From contig JAKAJX010000158.1 of NCBI GenBank assembly GCA_021824855.1, positions 1 to 12,721 on the forward strand: a stretch of DNA of 12,721 nt. The letters are read 5' to 3'. The stretch is from Bacteroidota bacterium (GTDB taxonomy: Bacteria > Bacteroidota > Bacteroidia > Chitinophagales > Chitinophagaceae). Below, piece by piece: positions 7,395-12,289 of the stretch (position 1 is its first letter; each line of letters opens with the position of its first letter). The notes under the pieces are model-generated. The model was not told the DNA's origin and made no database searches. It worked only from the letters and a program-made list of their open reading frames with translations. The position numbers and the translations under genes were made by a program.

Positions 7395-8285
7395 ATGTGG
7401 CATCAGTTACTTCAAGAAATTCAACAGGGCAATATTAAATCATTAGCTCGAACCATTTCCTTAGTTGAAAATGAATATGAAAATTATTTTCAATTATTAC
7501 AACAATTGCCATCTTCCAATACAAAAATAATTGGTATTACCGGTTCGCCGGGTGCAGGAAAAAGTACGCTAACCGATGCACTAATTGCAGAAATAGTTAT
7601 GCAAAATAAAAAAGTGGGTGTGCTTTGTGTTGATCCATCTTCTCCATTTAATTTCGGTGCATTATTGGGTGATAGAATTAGAATGAGTGAGTGGTATAAC
7701 CATCCTAATGTTTTTATTCGTTCATTAGCAACACGGGGAAGTTTAGGCGGATTGCATCCTAAAATAATTGAAATAGCCGATATAATGAAAGCTGCTTTGT
7801 TCGATTATATTATTATAGAAACAGTGGGTGTTGGACAAAGCGAAGTAGAAATTGCAGGTCTTGCCAATACAACAGTGGTAGTAGTTGTACCCGAATCGGG
7901 CGATGAAGTACAAACTATGAAAGCGGGCATAATGGAAATTGCAGATGTATTTGTAGTGAATAAAGCCGATAGACCCGGTGCAGATGAATTTGTAAAAAAT
8001 TTGCGATTAATGTTGATGCCCAATTCAACTGAAACTGTTAGTGAAGTTGCTATTGTTAAAACTATTGCTTCGCAAAAACAAGGCATCAAAGAATTGTTCG
8101 AAAAAATTTGTTTACATCTTGAGCAAGTTGAAAATTCTGATAGAAAATATTATTTACTTACCGAAAAAGCATATCATATCATTCAACAATATCGAATGAA
8201 AAATGTTAGTAAGATGGATTTGCTTAATAAAATTAGAACCATACAACATTTCAATATTTACCAATTTATACAACACTATATTTAA
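7395..8285 (+). CDS. meaB: Methylmalonyl-CoA mutase-associated GTPase MeaB
   Basis: MeaB (ArgK-type) is a G3E-class GTPase that escorts adenosylcobalamin to methylmalonyl-CoA mutase and helps replace damaged cofactor. The 296 residues begin with the helical segment leading to SLARTISLVEN (16-26), characteristic of the family. The G-protein motifs are all present: Walker A GSPGAGKS (50-57), DPSSPF (80-85) in the switch region, ETVGVGQSE (142-150) and NKAD (189-192). The protein is a little shorter than the usual 310-340, mostly in the C-terminal dimerisation arm. Family members often read GG in the SPFxGG stretch; here it is SPFNFG. The mutase is not in this window. The stop is one base from the start of the double-CDGSH gene, so the two are probably co-transcribed. 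The 41-bp divergent gap upstream shows no clear promoter. Confidence 0.93.
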   Translation: MWHQLLQEIQQGNIKSLARTISLVENEYENYFQLLQQLPSSNTKIIGITGSPGAGKSTLTDALIAEIVMQNKKVGVLCVDPSSPFNFGALLGDRIRMSEWYNHPNVFIRSLATRGSLGGLHPKIIEIADIMKAALFDYIIIETVGVGQSEVEIAGLANTTVVVVVPESGDEVQTMKAGIMEIADVFVVNKADRPGADEFVKNLRLMLMPNSTETVSEVAIVKTIASQKQGIKELFEKICLHLEQVENSDRKYYLLTEKAYHIIQQYRMKNVSKMDLLNKIRTIQHFNIYQFIQHYI

Positions 8286-8286
8286 A

Positions 8287-8562
8287 ATGGATAAACCTAT
8301 CATAGCTAAAACAGAACCTTCGGTAATTAAAGTGGAGAAAGGAAAAACTTATTCTTGGTGTACTTGTGGGTTAAGTGAAAAAAATCCTTTGTGCGATGGC
8401 TCGCATAAAAAAAATTGGTACGAAGAAAATGGTGAAACAGTAATGCCATTTAGAAGTTTAAAATTTACTGCTGATGAGGATGGAGAGGTTTGGTTATGTA
8501 ATTGTAAACAAACAAAAAATGCTCCATTCTGCGATGGGAGTCATAAATTAATTATTCCGTAA
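8287..8562 (+). CDS. Double CDGSH iron-sulfur domain protein
   Basis: A 91-residue protein with two zinc-finger-like CDGSH [2Fe-2S] domains, each with the full C-x-C-x2-[ST]-x3-P-x-CDG-x-H ligand pattern. The first site is Cys25, Cys27, Cys36, His40; the second is Cys71, Cys73, Cys82, His86. The 3Cys-1His coordination seen in mitoNEET-type proteins makes the clusters labile and redox- or pH-sensitive. Tandem-CDGSH proteins in one chain are known in bacteria (Miner2/CISD3-like). No signal or membrane anchor is visible, so it should be cytosolic. I chose ATG 8287 (MDKPIIAKTEP) because it begins one base after the meaB stop. Extending the frame upstream to 8203 would run through the meaB C-terminus and adds residues unlike the family. 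The role is unknown; pairing with meaB is suggestive but not proof of shared function. Confidence 0.92.
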   Translation: MDKPIIAKTEPSVIKVEKGKTYSWCTCGLSEKNPLCDGSHKKNWYEENGETVMPFRSLKFTADEDGEVWLCNCKQTKNAPFCDGSHKLIIP

Positions 8563-8563
8563 T

Positions 8564-8779
8564 TTATTGATTGTTATTCTGCTCGGTCTTTATCCATTTA
8601 TACGCAATAAAGCCAATAATAGCAAAAGGCATAATCATTAAGTACACAATAGCACCGTTTAATGCTTTAGCCGGTCCTTCACCCAATTGCGAAGCAGTTT
8701 TACTGCAAATAGAACATTGGGCAAATGAGTACAAACAGAAAAATATACTTACCAATAGTGCTGCTATTTTTTTCTTCAT
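8564..8779 (-). CDS. Small exported or membrane protein with CSIC motif, unknown function
   Basis: A 71-residue protein with a clear signal sequence (MKKK followed by a hydrophobic run; likely cleavage after Ala20 in YSFAQ), then C22-S-I-C25, a short polar stretch KTASQLGEGPAKALNG, one hydrophobic membrane segment (about 43-60) and a basic-polar tail. The CxxC after cleavage would lie near the mature N-terminus on the periplasmic side, suited to a disulfide, metal or heme ligand, but nothing proves this. I have an impression of similar small proteins in other Bacteroidota but no function is known to me. The ATG at 8779 is preferred because the longer frame would need a TTG at 8800 that lies within the promoter -7 element. 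Its stop is one base from the CDGSH gene stop. Confidence 0.75.
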   Translation of the reverse strand: MKKKIAALLVSIFFCLYSFAQCSICSKTASQLGEGPAKALNGAIVYLMIMPFAIIGFIAYKWIKTEQNNNQ

Positions 8780-8797
8780 TACTTTAATATTTCGGCA

Positions 8798-8805
8798 CAA
8801 AGATA
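8798..8805 (-). promoter_or_regulatory. -7 promoter element for the CSIC protein gene
   Basis: On the minus strand TATCTTTG is an exact match to the Bacteroidota -7 consensus TAnnTTTG, with a leader of about a dozen bases before the ATG at 8779. It excludes the upstream TTG at 8800 as a start. I see no good TTG at the -33 position. The same 72-bp gap must also hold the promoter of the divergent aminotransferase, for which I found no clear match. Confidence 0.5.
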
Positions 8806-8851
8806 CTAGTTGGTAAAATATTTTTTAATTTACTTGCTCAACAATATTAAA

Positions 8852-10147
8852 ATGCAACATCGAAGGCAATTTATTCAGCACATGAGTTTATTAGCCGGAG
8901 CTTTTTCTGCTAATAGCTTATTTAATCAATTATATGCTGCTTCTTTTAAAAATGCAAATGAGAGAGTAAAACATCTATCAGATGAAGCTATTGCAGCCGA
9001 TGAGGATTATTGGAGTGTAATTCAGCAAGCATATACGGTTAGTGCTACTATTATTAATTTAAATAATGGTGGAGTTAGTCCGGCACCCCGTGTTGTGCAG
9101 GAAGCTTTAGATAGATATAATAAATTAACCAACGAAGGCCCATCTTATTTTATGTGGCGCATTTTAGATCAAGGAAGAGAACCTTTGCGTCAAAAATTAG
9201 CCGATTTAGCTGGTGTAAATGCAGAAGAAATTGCCATTAACAGAAATGCAACCGAAGCGTTAACAACCATCATTTATGGGTTAAATTTAAAATCGGGTGA
9301 TGAAGTGATTGGTACTAAGCAAGATTATCCGAATATGATAAATGCTTGGCGTCAGCGGGCTGAAAGAGAAGGAATTGTTTACAAACAAATTAATTTCAAT
9401 TTTCCAATTGAGAACGATGATGAAATTGTGAAAGCGTATGAAAATGCTATTACAGCAAACACCAAAATTATTCATGTAACACATATTATTAATTGGGTGG
9501 GGCAAATTATGCCTGTTCAAAAAATTGCCGATATGGCCCATCAACACGGAATAGAAGTGATTTGCGATGGGGCTCATAGTTTTGGATTGCTTGATTTTAG
9601 AATTTCAGATTTGCATTGCGATTATTTTGGCACATCGTTGCATAAATTTTTAAGTGCTCCAATAGGCAGCGGAATGCTGTGGATTAAAAAAGAAAAAATT
9701 GAAAATATTTGGCCATTAGTTTGTAATGATAATCCTAAAAGTTCTGATATAAGAAAGTTCGAAACCCTTGGTACAAGAAGCTTTCCAATTGAACAAGCTA
9801 TTGGCGAAGCAATTAATTTTCATACGGCAATTGGCAGCAAGCGAAAGGAAGAACGAATACGATATTTAAAAAATTATTGGGCAATGAAGGTAAAAGACAT
9901 TCCTAATGTTGCCATTCATACCTCTTTGAAATCGCAGTATTCTTGTGCAATTTGTGGTGTTAGTATTAAAGGAATGACTCCCGGAGAGTTGGATGCAGCT
10001 TTATTTAATACCTATAAAATTCATACGGTAGGTATTGTTTGGGAAAATATTAGTTGTGTGCGTGTAACGCCGCATGTGTACACACGTTTGCAAGATTTGG
10101 ACAAGTTTGCTCGAGCTATTGAAGAATTGGCTACAAAAAAGAAATAA
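8852..10147 (+). CDS. Class V aminotransferase with Tat-like signal (CefD/isopenicillin N epimerase-like)
   Basis: A 431-residue fold-type I PLP enzyme of the aminotransferase class V group, which includes cysteine desulfurases, isopenicillin N epimerase and kynureninase-like enzymes. The cofactor site is intact: NRNATEAL (130-137) at the phosphate site, ICDGAHSFG (237-245) with Asp239, and TSLHKFL (261-267), whose Lys265 should bind PLP. The N-terminus is unusual: RRQFI (4-8) followed by a hydrophobic stretch MSLLAGAFSANSLF and an LYAAS cleavage-like site (27-31). This looks like a twin-arginine export signal, which would carry a folded, cofactor-loaded enzyme to the periplasm. I chose ATG 8852; an in-frame start at 8810 would add 14 residues ahead of the signal. 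The substrate is unknown. The gene stands alone, with no partner nearby. Confidence 0.88.
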   Translation: MQHRRQFIQHMSLLAGAFSANSLFNQLYAASFKNANERVKHLSDEAIAADEDYWSVIQQAYTVSATIINLNNGGVSPAPRVVQEALDRYNKLTNEGPSYFMWRILDQGREPLRQKLADLAGVNAEEIAINRNATEALTTIIYGLNLKSGDEVIGTKQDYPNMINAWRQRAEREGIVYKQINFNFPIENDDEIVKAYENAITANTKIIHVTHIINWVGQIMPVQKIADMAHQHGIEVICDGAHSFGLLDFRISDLHCDYFGTSLHKFLSAPIGSGMLWIKKEKIENIWPLVCNDNPKSSDIRKFETLGTRSFPIEQAIGEAINFHTAIGSKRKEERIRYLKNYWAMKVKDIPNVAIHTSLKSQYSCAICGVSIKGMTPGELDAALFNTYKIHTVGIVWENISCVRVTPHVYTRLQDLDKFARAIEELATKKK

Positions 10148-10337
10148 TAATTTGTACTTAGCAACAGAAGGCTATTTAACTTTTTGTGTTACGCACTATA
10201 CAAATTGAAATGTATGGTTGAATAAAGTGATGAATGCTGAAGTGTGCGACGCAACCATTGCTGCACAAGGGTTTGAAGCCGAATGAAAAAATAAAAAAGT
10301 CTTGCTATACAACAAGACTTTATAATAATTTGTACTT
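10144..10337. repeat. Exact 16-bp direct repeat bracketing a GC-richer noncoding segment
   Basis: ATAATAATTTGTACTT occurs at 10144-10159, across the stop of the aminotransferase gene, and again at 10322-10337, just past the THX stop. The bases immediately outside the match differ at both ends. Between the copies lie 162 bp with no convincing gene. Positions 10231-10286 are 50% GC by count, well above the surroundings. The THX terminator hairpin lies at the right edge of the segment. No terminal inverted repeats are visible. This could be a small insertion, a local duplication or chance in AT-rich DNA. Confidence 0.55.
10296..10321 (-). terminator. Rho-independent terminator of the THX gene
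   Basis: A 9-bp perfect stem (10296-10304 with 10313-10321) has the 8-base loop CTATACAA. Read on the minus strand it ends in AAGACTTTTTTATTTTTT, a strong U-tract, 26 bases past the THX stop. On the plus strand the tract is poor, so it mainly serves the minus strand. Confidence 0.82.
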
Positions 10338-10346
10338 CTAATTGTA

Positions 10347-10463
10347 TTAAGAAGCTTTAACTTCTGTTTTTTTTACAGTAGTTGTTGTTTTGTGTGGTCT
10401 GCTTTTACCAAAAGAACCTTTAAAACGTTTTCCTTTAGCAGTTTTTTTGTCACCTCTACCCAT
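10347..10463 (-). CDS. 30S ribosomal protein THX (38 residues)
   Basis: A very short gene encoding a highly basic 38-residue protein that begins MGRGDKKTAKGKRFKGSFGK and continues SRPHKTTTT with a lysine-rich tail. This matches the pattern of ribosomal protein Thx, first known from Thermus (a 26-residue peptide with MGKGD, a basic core, YGKYRPRK), which sits in a pocket of the 30S head and stabilises the RNA. Bacteroidota carry a version with a longer tail. The reading frame is closed by TAA at 10347-10349, has a TACCTTTG promoter element 31 bases upstream and a hairpin terminator downstream, so it is a complete transcription unit. It lies directly downstream of the HU gene. The alternative, a chance basic ORF, is unlikely given the conserved MGRGD...FGKSRP pattern. 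Confidence 0.88.
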   Translation of the reverse strand: MGRGDKKTAKGKRFKGSFGKSRPHKTTTTVKKTEVKAS

Positions 10464-10494
10464 AATAATATTTTTATAAATTATTTTTGAATGG

Positions 10495-10502
10495 CAAAGG
10501 TA
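10495..10502 (-). promoter_or_regulatory. -7 promoter element for the THX gene
   Basis: TACCTTTG on the minus strand is an exact TAnnTTTG match, 31 bases before the THX ATG. It begins at the very end of the T-run of the HU terminator, so the upstream promoter half would lie inside the terminator hairpin. No TTG is visible at -33. Confidence 0.5.
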
Positions 10503-10534
10503 AAAAAAATCCTGCCTTAAAATACAGGCAGGAT
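10501..10534 (-). terminator. Rho-independent terminator of the HU gene
   Basis: A 9-bp perfect stem, ATCCTGCCT (10509-10517) with AGGCAGGAT (10526-10534), has the loop TAAAATAC and is followed on the minus strand by a run of seven or eight T. It lies 24 bases past the HU stop. It is one of the strongest hairpins in the window. Confidence 0.9.
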
Positions 10535-10557
10535 AAGAATTTAATGTTGGTTACGAA

Positions 10558-10827
10558 TTAGAGTTTTGCGCTTAATTCTTTACCGGCTTTAAAGCGTGCA
10601 ACTTTTTTAGCTTTAATTTTAATAGTAGCTCCGGTCTGAGGATTACGTCCTGTACGAGCAGCACGTTTAGAAACTGAAAAAGTTCCGAAACCTACTAAAG
10701 TTACTTTGCCACCGCCTTTTAAAGTTTTAGTTACAGCTTCAATAAAAGAATCCAATGAGGCATTAGCTTGTGTTTTAGTAACGCCTGCATCTTCGGCAAT
10801 TTTTGCAATCAATTCAGCTTTGTTCAT
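10558..10827 (-). CDS. hup: HU family DNA-binding protein
   Basis: HU is a small dimeric nucleoid protein that bends DNA without strong sequence preference and helps in replication, repair and transcription. The 89-residue length and pattern are canonical: MNKAELIAKIAEDAGVTK forms the first helix-turn, SFIEAVTKTLKGGGKVTL the dimer core, and VGFGTFSVSKRAARTGRNP (45-63) runs into the DNA-inserting beta arm with the conserved RxGRNPQTG and its intercalating proline. It ends AGKELSAKL, as in most HU proteins. It is a single-gene unit with its own promoter (10860-10890) and terminator (10501-10534), followed by the THX gene. Expected to be abundantly expressed. No alternative assignment is reasonable, although IHF and HU cannot always be separated by sequence in this phylum. 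Confidence 0.96.
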   Translation of the reverse strand: MNKAELIAKIAEDAGVTKTQANASLDSFIEAVTKTLKGGGKVTLVGFGTFSVSKRAARTGRNPQTGATIKIKAKKVARFKAGKELSAKL

Positions 10828-10859
10828 ACATGAAATTTTAATGAGTTATTTATCGATAA

Positions 10860-10890
10860 CAAATGTATATGCTTTTAGGCATCAACAAAA
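10860..10890 (-). promoter_or_regulatory. HU promoter (-33 TTTTG and -7 TACATTTG)
   Basis: On the minus strand TTTTG (10886-10890) and TACATTTG (10860-10867) are separated by 18 bases, within the spacing reported for Bacteroidota primary-sigma promoters (TTG or TTTG, then TAnnTTTG). This is the best promoter in the window. The ten-base palindrome TTATCGATAA (10850-10859) follows the -7 element directly, covering the expected start of transcription; the leader to the ATG is about 25-30 bases. Confidence 0.7.
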
Positions 10891-10907
10891 TATTTTTTCA
10901 TGGTGTA

Positions 10908-11011
10908 TAAAATCTTGTCTTTCTGTAAAAGCCTTTCGTGTAAAGGCTTTTATAAGATTAAGGGAGATTGAGATGTGGAATAGAAAAAATTAAAATCTTC
11001 TAAAAGCCTTA
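10908..11011. repeat. Three-armed repeat able to form alternative hairpins; includes a likely terminator
   Basis: The perfect 11-bp hairpin 10926-10936 with 10942-10952 (loop CGTGT) has the GCCTTT/AAAGGC-TTTT form of a terminator in both directions. Outer arms AATCTT (10911-10916) and AAGATT (10954-10959) can extend it. A third arm at 10994-11010 is complementary to 10943-10959 at 16 of 17 positions, so the middle arm can pair with either neighbour. It lies in the 296-bp gap between HU and the DUF4286 gene (10828-11123), where I see no gene apart from the HU promoter. It probably ends the xth-DUF4286 transcript. Confidence 0.6.
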
Positions 11012-11123
11012 TCAGTATTGAATTGTAGAAGTATTTTTTTTGAAATACAATGCCTGTAAGGGTTTTAAAGGAATATAATAAAGATTTTTGACTGGCAAAA
11101 CTATCTTCAAAAAATTTCCACAC

Positions 11124-11429
11124 TTAATGCACAACCTGCATTACCGTTCTAAAAGCAATGAATTGATTGCCCCATTTTATAAAAGCTTTTTTTTGTAATA
11201 AGGAAGCATGCTGATTAATATAATTGTGGTAGTGTTCTATATCTGTAGCAAAGTATTGTATAATATACGTTATTCCATCACTGTCATCTATTTCTAATAA
11301 TTTAAATAGTTGATGCCCTGAAAATTGTTGTGTAGCCAATATTTCCGGAATATGTTCTTCTTTTTGCCACTTTAACCAATCTGCTTCAATAGCGGCATTT
11401 ATTTTTACAGTAATATTATACACTATCAT
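11124..11429 (-). CDS. DUF4286 family protein
   Basis: A 101-residue protein matching my recollection of DUF4286, a small family found mainly in Bacteroidota. It begins MIVYNITVKINAAIEADWLK, followed by WQKEEHIPEILATQQF, where the conserved H-I-P-E and the aromatic residues resemble a ferredoxin-like alpha-beta dimer of the EthD/antibiotic monooxygenase type. The middle (ITYIIQYFA) is a strand, and the C-terminus carries the helix with HYHNYINQHASLLQKKAF. No catalytic residues can be named and the function is unknown. The start overlaps the xth stop by four bases (ATGA), so it is translationally coupled to the DNA-repair nuclease, though a link in function is unproven. Confidence 0.82.
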   Translation of the reverse strand: MIVYNITVKINAAIEADWLKWQKEEHIPEILATQQFSGHQLFKLLEIDDSDGITYIIQYFATDIEHYHNYINQHASLLQKKAFIKWGNQFIAFRTVMQVVH

Positions 11430-12202
11430 AATTCGGGTTTAAGTTCAAGATAAATAGGGCAATGATCGCTATGCTTTACATCCGGAAATATTTTTGCATC
11501 GAGCAGGTTATTCTTTAACGTTTCTGTAACGCATATATAATCTATTCTCCAGCCTTTATTTTGCAATCGAACACTTGGAAAACGCTGACTCCACCAACTG
11601 TATGCACCAATAGTTGTTGGGTGAATAAAACGAAAAGTATCAATAAACCCATTTGACAAAAATTTTGTCATCCATGTTCTTTCTTCAGGTAAAAATCCGG
11701 ATGAATTTTTATTTCCTTTAGGATCATGAATGTCAATTTCTGTGTGGGCAATATTATAATCGCCTGTTACAATTATTTGTGGTCTTGTTTTTTTGAGTTC
11801 ATTTAAATAATCAAACATTTCATCTAACCATTGGTATTTGTAGGTTTGACGTTCATCGCCGCTGGTACCCGATGGAAAATATGCGTTAATTAAAGTAATT
11901 TTTCCAAAATCTAAACGTATCACTCTTCCTTCAAAATCACTCTGTTCTTTATTATAACCATATTGCACCAAACTTGGTTTTATTTTGGTAAATACCGCAA
12001 CACCACTATACCCTTTTTTTTGTGCCGAAAACCAATACGTTTCAAAGCCAAGTGCCTCAATGGCTTTATAATCTACATCTTCTTTTGAAGCTTTGGTTTC
12101 TTGAATGCAAATAATATCGGCAGGGTTAGAGATAAGCCAATCTAATAGCCCCTTTTTTATGGCAGCTCTAATACCATTGGTGTTATAAGAAATAATTCGC
12201 AT
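11426..12202 (-). CDS. xth: Exodeoxyribonuclease III
   Basis: AP endonuclease and 3'-5' exonuclease of the EEP (exonuclease-endonuclease-phosphatase) fold, acting in base-excision repair in the cytoplasm. The 258-residue length is typical. Catalytic residues visible by motif are Asn7 (SYNTNG), Glu35 (IQETK, metal ligand), Tyr108 (NAYFP), Asp148 and Asn150 (TGDYN), Asp221 (RIDY), and Asp246-His247 in the C-terminal KHSDHCP. The SGFLPEERTW segment (168-177) and WWSQRFPSVR with the following RIDY are hallmarks of the ExoIII branch rather than of the Ape1 branch. It is followed by the overlapping DUF4286 gene. The start, MRIISYNTNGIRAA, is the only sensible one. A promoter could not be placed in the 87-bp gap to the divergent LOG gene; no exact -7 match is present. 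Confidence 0.95.
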   Translation of the reverse strand: MRIISYNTNGIRAAIKKGLLDWLISNPADIICIQETKASKEDVDYKAIEALGFETYWFSAQKKGYSGVAVFTKIKPSLVQYGYNKEQSDFEGRVIRLDFGKITLINAYFPSGTSGDERQTYKYQWLDEMFDYLNELKKTRPQIIVTGDYNIAHTEIDIHDPKGNKNSSGFLPEERTWMTKFLSNGFIDTFRFIHPTTIGAYSWWSQRFPSVRLQNKGWRIDYICVTETLKNNLLDAKIFPDVKHSDHCPIYLELKPEL

Positions 12203-12260
12203 AAAATATGAATATATATTGCAAGATATACATCTTAATCTTTCACCGAATTTTATAGTC

Positions 12261-12268
12261 TATCTTTC
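12261..12268 (+). promoter_or_regulatory. Weak candidate -7 element for the LOG-family gene
   Basis: TATCTTTC matches TAnnTTTG except for the final base and lies 21 bases before the ATG at 12290. There is no clear -33 element. Best candidate in the 87-bp divergent gap, but weak. Confidence 0.2.
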
Positions 12269-12289
12269 ATATAATGAAATAAAGTTGGT

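Noticed and set aside
7805..8089. Long minus-strand ORF inside meaB
   Set aside because: It lies antisense to the conserved GTPase core and gives a Thr/Ser-rich sequence typical of a reverse-frame shadow.
8203..8286. Upstream in-frame start for the CDGSH protein
   Set aside because: It overlaps the C-terminal coding part of meaB and adds hydrophobic residues absent from CDGSH proteins; ATG 8287 one base after the meaB stop is better.
8780..8800. TTG start at 8800 for the CSIC protein
   Set aside because: This TTG is the end of the TATCTTTG promoter element, so it cannot be within the mRNA if that promoter is used.
9287..9577. Minus-strand ORF inside the class V aminotransferase
   Set aside because: Antisense to a conserved PLP-binding region, with no recognisable domain and no promoter.
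10234..10341. 35-codon plus-strand ORF starting MLKCATQPLLHKG
   Set aside because: It runs through the THX terminator hairpin and one direct-repeat copy, has no promoter, and ends in low-complexity codons. It could be a fragment of a dispersed repeat but not a gene.
11031..11048. GTATTT/AAATAC inverted repeat downstream of the DUF4286 gene
   Set aside because: A six-base AT-rich stem around a T-run; too weak to call a terminator beside the 11-bp hairpin at 10926-10952.
12223..12236. Small inverted repeat AAGAT/ATCTT in the xth-LOG gap
   Set aside because: Only five base pairs with a four-base loop and no T-run; expected by chance.
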